DNA of 64,000 nucleotides from Lachnospiraceae bacterium (GTDB lineage: Bacteria > Bacillota > Clostridia > Lachnospirales > Lachnospiraceae). Under the pieces are notes generated by a model. That model searched no databases, was not told the DNA's origin, and worked only from the letters and a program-made list of their open reading frames with translations. This document shows positions 27,465 to 36,080 of this stretch, piece by piece; position 1 is the first letter of the stretch, and every line of letters starts with the position of its first letter. The stretch lies in assembly GCA_017542245.1 (NCBI GenBank), contig JAFXXN010000053.1, positions 1-64,000 on the forward strand, written 5' to 3'. The position numbers were made by a program, and so were the translations under genes.

Positions 27465-28106
27465 TCAGAAACTTCTTTTTTCAATCGTAAGTTCGATCTT
27501 ATTGCCCTTAACTCCGACACGAACATCATCAGCAATATTAGCAACGATGGACTTTTCAAGTTCATCCCATGCTTCCTTGACTGCTTCATCTGTGTTCGAA
27601 GTGTTCTCTATGGAATTTCTGTAATTTTCCAGCGACCACATGTAATTCATGGAATAGATCGCGCTGCCCGGATCGATCTCACACATGCCCATATTGCCAT
27701 ACATGAGTGCCTCTCCGCCATACTCTGCCTGAAGGCTTCCGACTTCATCAATACTGTAAAGGCCATTCTCAATGATCTGCCTGATCTTTCCCATTAATCC
27801 CTTACCGGCTGCATTTTTCTTATCAGAAGATGCCTGGATAAGTTCCTGCTTCTTTTTGTAATCCATCTCGCTCAAAGCTTCCAGGCGAATACGTACGGCG
27901 CATTTCTTATCATTTTCAATCCAAAAATCTGCACTGAAATCTCCTGTTATTGCTTCAACCATGCCCAAAGTCTCTTCTACAAGAAGCCTTACCCTTAAAG
28001 CACTTTTCTTATCCATGTCAGTATACATGGCAAATTTTTCCGCTTCCTGCAAAGCCATGTTCATGCCTTCGCCGCTATTTTTGATCTTAATCTTATCAGT
28101 CTGCAT
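27465..28106 (-). CDS. Anti-sigma-factor-like protein (RsbW/SpoIIAB-type, degenerate ATPase)
   Basis: 213 aa. The N-terminal half resembles the HATPase fold of RsbW/SpoIIAB (MALQEAEKFAMYTDMDKKSALRVRLLVEETLGMVEAI), but the N box asparagine is missing (EETLGMVEAI) and I see no glycine-rich ATP lid. The C-terminal 100 residues are extra compared with simple anti-sigma factors. Its neighbour upstream by 33 bp is a STAS protein, so the two probably form a partner-switch pair. No sigma factor gene lies next to them. Kinase activity is doubtful; a binding role is more likely. Confidence 0.6.
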   Translation of the reverse strand: MQTDKIKIKNSGEGMNMALQEAEKFAMYTDMDKKSALRVRLLVEETLGMVEAITGDFSADFWIENDKKCAVRIRLEALSEMDYKKKQELIQASSDKKNAAGKGLMGKIRQIIENGLYSIDEVGSLQAEYGGEALMYGNMGMCEIDPGSAIYSMNYMWSLENYRNSIENTSNTDEAVKEAWDELEKSIVANIADDVRVGVKGNKIELTIEKRSF

Positions 28107-28139
28107 AATTATCTCCCAAATAATAGAACAGCACAGACT

Positions 28140-28442
28140 TTATTCTATAGTAAGAATGTCTGAAAAACCGGTAACCTCAAATATTTCATTTACTTCTTCA
28201 GATACATTCTTCACTTTCATGCTTCCCTGTTTGCTCATGATCTTCTGTGCCGAAAGGAGAACTCTAAGTCCTGCACTGGATATATATTCCAACTTTTTAG
28301 CATCGATAGTAAGTTCGGTAACACCTTCAAGAGATGCCTTTATCTCACTCTCAAGCTGGGGGGCGGTGACAGTATCCAGTCTTCCTTCCAAAGCTACGCA
28401 AAGTTTTTCTGCTCCGTTGTTTTCCTTCTTAATGTTAAGCAT
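28140..28442 (-). CDS. STAS-domain anti-anti-sigma factor
   Basis: 100 aa covering one STAS domain. The regulatory serine region reads DAKKLEYISSAGLRVLL, the canonical D..g..yisSaGl.vLl motif in which RsbV/SpoIIAA is phosphorylated by its partner kinase. The ribosome binding site GGGAGGAA precedes the ATG. It is transcribed with the anti-sigma-like gene downstream. The target sigma factor or regulator is not in the window. Confidence 0.9.
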   Translation of the reverse strand: MLNIKKENNGAEKLCVALEGRLDTVTAPQLESEIKASLEGVTELTIDAKKLEYISSAGLRVLLSAQKIMSKQGSMKVKNVSEEVNEIFEVTGFSDILTIE

Positions 28443-28588
28443 TATTATTTCCTCCCATTACATAATGTTTAATATAATATATATGACATCTCTTACAAAG
28501 CATAAGCCTGTAAAAAGTTCACTCTCTATTTATACCACAAAATTTTTAAAAATGCTATTAAAATTATAGAAAATTTTTAAAATGTTTT

Positions 28589-30607
28589 TTATGTCTCATT
28601 CAGCTTCCGTCTTATCTCCATCAAACGGTCTCTGAGCTCGGCCGCTTTTTCAAATTCAAGCTCAGCTGCAGCCTTCTGCATATCCTTCATCAGTTTTGCC
28701 GCTGCTGCTTCAAGTTCCTGAACGCTCATCGATTCAGGATCTTTTTCTATTCCCGCATGAGCCTTGTCAACTTTTCTTGTAATACTTATAAGTTCCCTTA
28801 CTTTTTTTACTATAGTCTTCGGTGTTATACCGTTTTTATCATTATAATCCTGCTGTATCTTTCTTCGCCTTTCAGTCTCACCTATAGCTTTTTCCATCGA
28901 TTCGGTCATATGATCGGCGTACATTACAACATGCCCGTGTTCATTACGTGCAGCCCGTCCTATAGTCTGAATAAGCGATACCTCTGATCGCAGAAATCCT
29001 TCCTTATCGGCATCTAGGATTGCAACCAGGCTTACCTCAGGAATATCAAGCCCCTCCCTTAAAAGGTTAATGCCTACCAATACGTCAAAGACATCCATTC
29101 TCATATCTCTGATAATCTGTGAACGTTCAAGTGTGTCCACATCCGAATGCAGATATTTTACCCTTATTCCCGCAGTTCTCAGATATTCTGTCAATTCCTC
29201 TGCCATTCTTTTCGTAAGCGTAGTTACAAGTACCTTTCCTGCTATAGGTTTTTCCCCGTTCTCATCCGGTACCTGAGCTGCTTTTATTTCTTTTCTTATT
29301 TCCTCTATAAGATCATCTATCTGACCTTCGGCAGGCCTTACGTCTACTTTCGGGTCCAAAAGCCCTGTCGGACGTATAACCTGTTCAGCTCTCAGCAGCT
29401 CATGCTCTTCCTCATACTGCCCCGGAGTTGCCGAAACAAACATAACCTGATCCAGCATCGATTCAAACTCGTCGAACTTAAGCGGTCTGTTATCAAGTGC
29501 CGAAGGCAGTCTGAATCCATAGTCGACAAGAACGGTCTTTCTGGCACGATCACCGTTAAACATACCTCTGAACTGCGGCATAGTCATATGGGACTCATCG
29601 ACGATCATAAGGAAATCATCTCCGAAATGTTCAATAAGCGTATGAGGGGTTGCTCCTTCCGGAAGGCCCGCAAGATGTCTGGAATAATTCTCTATTCCCG
29701 AACAAATACCCGTTTCTCTCAGCATCTCAATATCAAAATTTGTCCGCTCGCTGATTCTCTGTGCCTCTATGAGTTTTTCTCTTTCTTTAAAATATTTTAC
29801 TCTGTCCTCTAATTCAGCCTCAATTGCGGTTATCGCCTTTTTCATTCTGTCTTCCGGAACAACATAATGTGATGCAGGGAATAGCATAACATGTTCCATG
29901 AGCGCCCTTACTTTCCCTGTCAGCGCTTCCGTCTGGCTTATCTTGTCTATTTCATCCCCGAAAAACTCGACTCTGTAAGCATAATCTTCAGAAGCTATCG
30001 GATATATTTCCACCACATCACCGCGAACCCTGAATGTACCTCTGTGAAAATCAATCTCATCACGGATATACTGCATATCAACGAGCCGTCTGATCACCTT
30101 ATCCCTGTCAACCGTCATTCCCGGTCTCAAAGAAAGAGTCATCTCCGTATAGTCCTCTTGTGCAGCTATGCCATAAATGCAGGATACACTTGCTACTATA
30201 ATAACATCTCTTCTCTCTGCAAGAGCCGCCGTTGCTGAATGTCGCAAACGGTCTATCTCATCATTGATCGCGGAATCCTTCTCAATATATGTATCAGTAG
30301 ACGGTACATAAGCTTCCGGCTGATAATAATCATAATACGACACAAAATACTCTACGGCATTCTCGGGAAAAAATTCTTTAAACTCTCCGTACAACTGAGC
30401 AGCCAATGTCTTATTATGTGCAATAACTATAGTCGGTTTATTCAGAGCGGCAATAACATTGGCCATTGTAAATGTCTTGCCGGAACCCGTAACTCCCAAA
30501 AGTGTTTCGAACTGATTTCCGGCTTTAAATCCCTCAACCAGTTCTTTTATTGCTTCGGGCTGATCTCCCGTTGGTTTAAAATCGCTGTGTAACACAAAAT
30601 GGTCCAT
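28589..30607 (-). CDS. uvrB: Excinuclease ABC subunit B
   Basis: 672 aa from the second of two adjacent ATG codons ([20 protein letters not shown]), which is better spaced from GGAGTT. Walker [10 protein letters not shown], the beta-hairpin region [10 protein letters not shown] and helicase motifs through GRAARN are clear. The C-terminal UVR domain ([18 protein letters not shown]) interacts with UvrC. UvrB verifies damage and recruits UvrC. uvrA is two genes downstream. Confidence 0.97.
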   Translation of the reverse strand: MDHFVLHSDFKPTGDQPEAIKELVEGFKAGNQFETLLGVTGSGKTFTMANVIAALNKPTIVIAHNKTLAAQLYGEFKEFFPENAVEYFVSYYDYYQPEAYVPSTDTYIEKDSAINDEIDRLRHSATAALAERRDVIIVASVSCIYGIAAQEDYTEMTLSLRPGMTVDRDKVIRRLVDMQYIRDEIDFHRGTFRVRGDVVEIYPIASEDYAYRVEFFGDEIDKISQTEALTGKVRALMEHVMLFPASHYVVPEDRMKKAITAIEAELEDRVKYFKEREKLIEAQRISERTNFDIEMLRETGICSGIENYSRHLAGLPEGATPHTLIEHFGDDFLMIVDESHMTMPQFRGMFNGDRARKTVLVDYGFRLPSALDNRPLKFDEFESMLDQVMFVSATPGQYEEEHELLRAEQVIRPTGLLDPKVDVRPAEGQIDDLIEEIRKEIKAAQVPDENGEKPIAGKVLVTTLTKRMAEELTEYLRTAGIRVKYLHSDVDTLERSQIIRDMRMDVFDVLVGINLLREGLDIPEVSLVAILDADKEGFLRSEVSLIQTIGRAARNEHGHVVMYADHMTESMEKAIGETERRRKIQQDYNDKNGITPKTIVKKVRELISITRKVDKAHAGIEKDPESMSVQELEAAAAKLMKDMQKAAAELEFEKAAELRDRLMEIRRKLNET

Positions 30608-30779
30608 CATAACTCCAGTTTTTCGGGCAAACCCGTATTTGAATCATATTATAACAGAATAAACGTAAATATCAACATACCGTTCTACATTTTATCAAAA
30701 TTTAACTTGTATTTTTTATACAACTGGTATATTATGGTATCGAGCAGAAATGCAACTTTCATGAAGGAGGATTAAAAAA

Positions 30780-30950
30780 ATGGCTTATAAGATTAGTGAA
30801 GACTGCATCAGCTGTGGTGCTTGTGCAGAGGGATGTCCTGCAGGTGCTATAGCAGAGGGCGACGGCAAGTTCGAGATCAATGCAGATGCTTGTGTAGATT
30901 GCGGTGCTTGTGCTGAGACTTGTCCCGTTGGTGCTCCTCAGCAGGCTTAA
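30780..30950 (+). CDS. 2[4Fe-4S] ferredoxin
   Basis: A 56-aa clostridial-type ferredoxin. It starts at the ATG at 30780 behind GAAGGAGG. Two cluster motifs are visible: CISCGACAEGCPAG and CVDCGACAETCPVG, each CxxCxxCxxxCP. It is a low-potential electron carrier for pyruvate:ferredoxin oxidoreductase, hydrogenase and related enzymes. It stands alone on the plus strand, with an extended -10 promoter (TGGTATATT) upstream and a strong terminator downstream, as expected for an abundant small protein. Confidence 0.97.
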   Translation: MAYKISEDCISCGACAEGCPAGAIAEGDGKFEINADACVDCGACAETCPVGAPQQA

Positions 30951-30969
30951 TCTAAGTCTAAAAAATTTA

Positions 30970-31000
30970 AATGCCCTATATCTCGGATATAGGGCATTTT
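30970..31000. terminator. Bidirectional terminator between ferredoxin and dnaB
   Basis: AAATGCCCTATAT pairs with ATATAGGGCATTT around CTCGG, with a T run on the plus side and an A run (T on minus) on the other. It serves the ferredoxin gene and the convergent dnaB. Confidence 0.85.
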
Positions 31001-31001
31001 T

Positions 31002-32342
31002 CTATTCTCTTGAAAGATTAACAAATCGTGAGTATTGAAGCTGACATCCCAGCTTTATCTTTCCGGTAGGACCGTTTCGCTGTTTTCCGATTATCACTTC
31101 AGCTATTCCTTTATCCTTGGACTCTTCTTTATTATAGTATTCATCCCTGTATATAAACATAACAACGTCAGCGTCCTGTTCGATCGCACCCGACTCTCTT
31201 AAATCCGATAACTGAGGTCTCTTATCTTCCCTCTTCTCAACATCACGCGAAAGCTGTGACAGTGCAAGCACGGGACATTCCATCTCTCTCGCGATAGCTT
31301 TCAATGAACGTGAAATCTCAGAAATTTCCTGTTGTCTTGATTCCGATCCTTTTCCCCCGGCAGTCATAAGCTGAAGATAATCTATGATAATAAATCCCAG
31401 CCCTCTCTCCATTTTCAGTTTTCTGCATTTAGATCTCATCTCACGTACGGATATTCCCGGTGTATCGTCAATTATAAGTGTTGATTCTCCTATGATCCTG
31501 GCACTCTCTACCAGCTGTCCCCACTCATTGGGCTTCAGATTTCCCGTTCGTATAGATTGAGCATCTATTTTGGAATTCATGGCTATAAGACGGTTAGCCA
31601 GCTGCTGTCGAGACATCTCAAGACTGAAAAATACAGTCGGAATCCTTTCCTTTGTTATTACATGCTCGGCAATATTTAAAGCTAAAGCTGTTTTTCCCAT
31701 TGACGGACGGGCTGCAAGCAAAAGCAGGTCGGATTTTTGAAAACCGGCAGTCTTTACATCAAGATCATAATATCCGGTGGTTATTCCCGTAACCTGTCCG
31801 GATTGCTTGGAAGCATTTTGAATATTATTCAGTACTTCCACTACTGTCTGCTTAATACTTACGATATCTCCGGATCTTCTCCTTTGGGTTATATCATAAA
31901 TTTTCTTTTCACTCTCTTCCAATATGATGTCAAGTTCGTCATTCTCGGCATAACATGCGCCTGCTATCTCATCAGAAGCTTTTATCATTTTTCTTAAAGT
32001 AGCTTTTTTTGAAACAATCCCTGCATAATTTTTCATATGGGCCGAAGTAGGTACCGACGCAAGAAGATCCCTTAATGACTCCAAAGAATAATATTCTTCC
32101 GGAACACTCTTTTCCATCAACTTATCTCTTAATGTAAGTATATCTACAGAAACTCCGGAATCATACATCTGAACAATTGTTTCAAATATTTTTCCGTATT
32201 TAGGTGAATAAAAGTCATCGGCTGATACAATTTCAACAGCTACGGGAATCATGTCGTTATCCCTTATCAAAGCGCCCACCACTGCCTGTTCGGCCGCTGC
32301 GTCATTCGGGAGAATTCTTTTTATGGCTGCTGTTTCATCCAT
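31002..32342 (-). CDS. dnaB: Replicative DNA helicase DnaB
   Basis: 446 aa from the ATG at 32340-32342 behind GGAGGAAGG; an in-frame extension of 27 codons upstream overruns the hairpin at 32388-32417 and is rejected. The N-terminal DnaB domain (PNDAAAEQAVVGALI) is followed by a RecA-like motor with Walker A ARPSMGKTALA, Walker B FIIIDYLQLM and the DLRESGAIEQDAD and RNGPTG motifs. No intein is present. It is the third gene of gdpP-rplI-dnaB, a widespread Firmicutes order. Confidence 0.96.
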   Translation of the reverse strand: MDETAAIKRILPNDAAAEQAVVGALIRDNDMIPVAVEIVSADDFYSPKYGKIFETIVQMYDSGVSVDILTLRDKLMEKSVPEEYYSLESLRDLLASVPTSAHMKNYAGIVSKKATLRKMIKASDEIAGACYAENDELDIILEESEKKIYDITQRRRSGDIVSIKQTVVEVLNNIQNASKQSGQVTGITTGYYDLDVKTAGFQKSDLLLLAARPSMGKTALALNIAEHVITKERIPTVFFSLEMSRQQLANRLIAMNSKIDAQSIRTGNLKPNEWGQLVESARIIGESTLIIDDTPGISVREMRSKCRKLKMERGLGFIIIDYLQLMTAGGKGSESRQQEISEISRSLKAIAREMECPVLALSQLSRDVEKREDKRPQLSDLRESGAIEQDADVVMFIYRDEYYNKEESKDKGIAEVIIGKQRNGPTGKIKLGCQLQYSRFVNLSRE

Positions 32343-32387
32343 TATTACCTTCCTCCTGATTTTTTCTACATTTATCGTGCATATAAA

Positions 32388-32417
32388 GGCGGACTCTCTT
32401 AAAACGAGAGGTCCGCC
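32388..32417 (-). terminator. Intercistronic hairpin between rplI and dnaB
   Basis: GGCGGACTCTC pairs with GAGAGGTCCGCC (one bulged base), followed on the minus strand only by TTTATAT. It is probably a leaky terminator or mRNA end that lowers dnaB relative to rplI; it ends about 45 nt before the dnaB start. Confidence 0.6.
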
Positions 32418-32435
32418 CATCAAAGTCTAAATTTG

Positions 32436-32882
32436 TTAAATCAGTTCAACCTTAACCGTCAAGTCTACAGATACCTTTGGATGGAGCTTAACTCCTACTT
32501 TAAAGCTTCCTGCGGTTTTGATAGGCTCCGATACCAGGAGCTTCTTTTTATCTATCTCGTATCCGTACTGTTCTTTAAGACCTGCCGAAATTTCCTTTGC
32601 AGTAACCGAACCGAAAGTTTTGCCTCCCTCTCCGCCTTTTATCTCAAGTTTTACAACTTTCTTCTCGAGTTCTTCTCCCAAAGCCTTGGCTTCATCGTAT
32701 ATTTCTTTCTGTCTCTTCTCTTCTTCAGCTTTTTGGACAGCCAGCTCCTTAAGGTTCTTATCGGTTGCCTCAAGTCCAAGTTTCTTCGGAAGTATAAAGT
32801 TTCTGGCATAGCCGTCATTAACCTTAACTACTTCACCTTTTTTACCCAATTTATTTACGTCCTGTAACAATATAACCTGCAT
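32436..32882 (-). CDS. rplI: 50S ribosomal protein L9
   Basis: 148 aa. The N-terminal domain opens MQVILLQDVNKLGKKGEVVKVNDGYARNFILPK, the L9 signature. A long connecting helix is followed by a C-terminal domain with GSVTAKEI. It binds 23S rRNA near the L1 stalk. It lies between gdpP and dnaB. Confidence 0.97.
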   Translation of the reverse strand: MQVILLQDVNKLGKKGEVVKVNDGYARNFILPKKLGLEATDKNLKELAVQKAEEEKRQKEIYDEAKALGEELEKKVVKLEIKGGEGGKTFGSVTAKEISAGLKEQYGYEIDKKKLLVSEPIKTAGSFKVGVKLHPKVSVDLTVKVELI

Positions 32883-32915
32883 TTTAAATCCTCTTTTCTA
32901 TCATATCAATTTAGT

Positions 32916-32989
32916 CAATGTCACCTCGAAAACGCCTTCTGCGTTTCCTCGGTAACAAAACGATGCTCCGCATCTTCTATTTTGTTATA
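32916..32989. repeat. Dispersed two-hairpin repeat, complete copy C
   Basis: Reference copy of about 74 bp, from CAATGTCACCTCG to ATTTTGTTATA. Hairpin 1: GAAAACGC with GCGTTTCC. Hairpin 2: TAACAAAA, GATGC, then GCATC, TTTTGTTA as nested arms. The end of the repeat overlaps the stop codon of gdpP (TAA complement at 32985-32987). The first 60 nt are identical to copy D at 58776-58835, 26 kb away. Confidence 0.9.
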
Positions 32990-35039
32990 TTTCTTTGTTG
33001 TTTACCATGTCGGCCAGAACATTTTTAACTTTCTGTTTAGCTTCAGCAATAGTACATCCTGAGAGCTGAGCTCCGGCAACACTCATATGACCTCCGCCGC
33101 CGAGTTTTTCCATTACAACCTGAACATTTACTTCGTCTATGGAACGCGCACTTATATAAATTTGATTATTATACTCGGTAAATACAAAACTTGCTTTTAT
33201 ATCGCTTATATCCATAAGTTCATTTGCAACCTGTGCTCCAAGAACTGTAGGTGCTCCGGCATCTTCAGCAACGCACTCCGCAAATACAAACCCCTTCATG
33301 AATATCTCTGAAGTGGATACCGCCCGTGCTTTCGCAATATATTCATCCATATCCGTCCTAAATGCTTTTCTGATACGTGTAACATCAGCTCCGCATCTCT
33401 TAAGGAATGCCGCAGCCTCAAAAGTCCTGACTCCAGTCTTTGTCAGGAAGTTATTTGTATCGATCATTATTCCCGAATACATGGCTTCTGCTTCAATACT
33501 CTTAAGCTTAATGCCGTCTCCGACATACTGCAGCATTTCGGCAACCATCTCACATGCAGAAGAGATATATGGTTCAATATACGAAAGAACAGCATCATTG
33601 ATCGAATCCGAAGTCTGACGATGATGATCAAAAAGAACCTTGGTTTTAGCTATTTCGAGAAGTTCCGGACATTCAGTATACCCGGGTCTGTTAACATCTA
33701 CAACAACAAGAACAGTACTGTCATCGCAGAGAGCTATGGCCTGTTCCGAGTTTATGATCATATCTGAATACTCTGCCGGAGCCTGTTCTCCCTGGAAACG
33801 GCCTACAACCATACTAATGGAATCTGTAACTTTGTTAAGAATGATATAAGCCTTTTTTCCAAGATATTTAACTATCCTGTAAACACCTACGGCAGCGCCG
33901 AAAGCATCAGCATCGGGCATAGAATGACCCATTATAATAACTTTCTCATTTTCTTCAATGATTTCCCTAAATGACTGTGCCTTTACTCTTGCCTTAACAC
34001 GGGTACTCTTTCCAACCGAAGCACTCTTTCCTCCGTAATACAGGAATTCGTTCCTATCCTTTATTACAACCTGATCACCGCCTCGGCCAAGTGCCAGATC
34101 AATGGCCGCATGAGCTGCTTCATAACTTTCGGTATAGGAATCGATACCTGCTCCGATACCCATACTTATAGTTACCGCCATCTCATTTCCAATATTAACA
34201 TCACGTACTTCATCAAGAATGCTGAAGCGGATATTCTTAAGTTCTTCAAGATAAAGATTCTGAAGAACAATAAGATATTTATCCTTTTCCGGTTTCTTTA
34301 AAAGTGCCTGATAATCCTGAAAATACTTATTTATCTTTCTGTCGATAAGGGCACTCAGTAATGAACGCCTTACCTCATCAATACTCTCAAGAGCCTCTTC
34401 ATAATTATCAATATAAAGCAATGCGACTACTAACTGCCTGTCTTTTAAATATTTCTGGAGCCGAAGTATTTCTGTCTCATCATAAAAGAAAACCGAAATC
34501 AGTATATTGTCCTTTTCTTCTACAATACTGTTATTTTCTTCATTCCAGTCTGCATCTTCAACATATATATTTTTTAACTCTGCACGGTATTTCTTTTCAC
34601 CTACCGAAATATGTACAACGGATATTTCATCTGCAGTGGGAAGAATATTCTTTGTGATTTCCGGAAATATCTGTCCGATACTTGCCTTCAGTTTTGCTTT
34701 TTCCTTACAGAGTTCCGTAAATTCGTTATTTGCTGACAAAAGTCTTCCGTCTTCATCAAGCAGCGCATAAGGAACAGCCATCTCCTTTATAAGGCTTTTC
34801 TGAACCTGTCCGAAACTGGCACCGAATCTTACCAGCTGTTCATTTATCTGTCCACGTTTCAATACTATAAGTATCGCTACTCCCGCAATATATACAGAGA
34901 CAAATATAGTAACTATCTTCCCTGCACTTGAATCCAGGAAGTAAACGTATACATTCATTATTATAAGCAGAATGGACAGATATAAGGGCCACATGATAAT
35001 GGATCTCATAAATGGTCTTATTTTTCTGTTCTTCAACAT
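32985..35039 (-). CDS. gdpP: c-di-AMP phosphodiesterase GdpP (YybT family)
   Basis: 684 aa from the ATG with GGAG 5 nt upstream (MLKNRKIRPF); a start 13 codons earlier lacks a ribosome binding site. Order: two transmembrane helices within about residues 15-65, a PAS-like domain, a modified GGDEF-like domain, then DHH (motifs SMPDADAFGAAVG and DHHRQTSD) and DHHA1 with GGGGHMSVAGAQL. GdpP cleaves c-di-AMP to pApA and so affects wall stress and osmotic balance. It leads the gdpP-rplI-dnaB group. Its stop codon lies in the repeat C end. Confidence 0.95.
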   Translation of the reverse strand: MLKNRKIRPFMRSIIMWPLYLSILLIIMNVYVYFLDSSAGKIVTIFVSVYIAGVAILIVLKRGQINEQLVRFGASFGQVQKSLIKEMAVPYALLDEDGRLLSANNEFTELCKEKAKLKASIGQIFPEITKNILPTADEISVVHISVGEKKYRAELKNIYVEDADWNEENNSIVEEKDNILISVFFYDETEILRLQKYLKDRQLVVALLYIDNYEEALESIDEVRRSLLSALIDRKINKYFQDYQALLKKPEKDKYLIVLQNLYLEELKNIRFSILDEVRDVNIGNEMAVTISMGIGAGIDSYTESYEAAHAAIDLALGRGGDQVVIKDRNEFLYYGGKSASVGKSTRVKARVKAQSFREIIEENEKVIIMGHSMPDADAFGAAVGVYRIVKYLGKKAYIILNKVTDSISMVVGRFQGEQAPAEYSDMIINSEQAIALCDDSTVLVVVDVNRPGYTECPELLEIAKTKVLFDHHRQTSDSINDAVLSYIEPYISSACEMVAEMLQYVGDGIKLKSIEAEAMYSGIMIDTNNFLTKTGVRTFEAAAFLKRCGADVTRIRKAFRTDMDEYIAKARAVSTSEIFMKGFVFAECVAEDAGAPTVLGAQVANELMDISDIKASFVFTEYNNQIYISARSIDEVNVQVVMEKLGGGGHMSVAGAQLSGCTIAEAKQKVKNVLADMVNNKEI

Positions 35040-35297
35040 ATATTCTCCATATACGGTATTCATAGAATGTAAAGGCATAAATGCCCAATTATCAAAATAC
35101 AGGTTTTATTATACTATAAACACGGCTGTTTTGTCAATCAAAACGAAAAACACAAAAAGTATTGTAAAATATTCTTGTACTGTCACACAGAAGTCACTTT
35201 AGCCCTTTAAAATGACACCAAGGAGAAAATTTAAGAGCCGTTCACGCTTGCCTTAAAAAGGCTCTAAGAAATAATGATCATACAGGAGACCGCTATT

Positions 35298-35990
35298 ATG
35301 GAATTGCTTAATGTTCAAAATCTCACAAAAGAGTATGGTTCAGGTTCAACACTCGTTAAAGCTCTGGATAATGTATCCTTTAGTGTACAGCATGGAGAAT
35401 TTCTTGCTATCATCGGACCGTCAGGCTCCGGAAAATCCACGCTTTTGCATGCACTCGGAGGTGTAGACCGCCCAACATCCGGGAAAGTATATATGGACGG
35501 GCAGGATGTCTATGATCAAAGTGAGGAAAACCTTGCAATATTCCGCCGCAGGTATGTCGGACTCGTATATCAGTTCTATAACCTGATCCCTGTTCTAAAC
35601 GTAGTTGAAAACATAACTCTTCCTGTTCTCATGGATGGCAGAAAAGTCAATGAGGAAAGGCTTGAGGAGCTTCTTGATATTCTAAAACTCAAAGACAGGC
35701 GCGATTATCTTCCGAACCAGCTCTCAGGCGGTCAACAGCAGAGAGTTTCCATTGGACGTGCTCTTATGAGTGCTCCTTCCGTTGTACTTGCCGATGAACC
35801 CACCGGAAATCTTGATTCAAAAAACAGTCAGGAGATCGTAAACCTTCTGAAATATTCAAATATACGCTACAAACAGACTCTTATAGTCATTACTCACGAT
35901 GAATCAATAGCCCTTCAGGCCGACCGCGTAATAGCTATCGAAGACGGCAGAATAGTAAAAGATGAGCGAATAAAAAACCCGGCATACTGA
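35298..35990 (+). CDS. ABC transporter ATP-binding protein (MacB/LolD-type)
   Basis: 230 aa from the ATG at 35298, which follows CAGGAG by 9 nt. Walker A GPSGSGKST, Q-loop LVYQFYNL, signature LSGGQQQR and Walker B VVLADEPTGNLDS are all intact. It is of the small ATPase type paired with FtsX-like permeases (LolD, MacB, BceA). It is followed after 90 bp by a large permease gene. Together they are a likely peptide/lipid exporter or a mechanotransmission-type detoxification pump. No two-component system lies nearby to decide between these. A weak inverted repeat (AGAGCC with GGCTCT, 35234-35265) lies in the leader. Confidence 0.9.
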   Translation: MELLNVQNLTKEYGSGSTLVKALDNVSFSVQHGEFLAIIGPSGSGKSTLLHALGGVDRPTSGKVYMDGQDVYDQSEENLAIFRRRYVGLVYQFYNLIPVLNVVENITLPVLMDGRKVNEERLEELLDILKLKDRRDYLPNQLSGGQQQRVSIGRALMSAPSVVLADEPTGNLDSKNSQEIVNLLKYSNIRYKQTLIVITHDESIALQADRVIAIEDGRIVKDERIKNPAY

Positions 35991-36080
35991 CCTTATCCGA
36001 AAATCAATAAGCAAGTTTTCTTTCTATGTGCGGAATTTTTAAATATTACAAAGATTATAAAAACGAGGAATTAACATATC

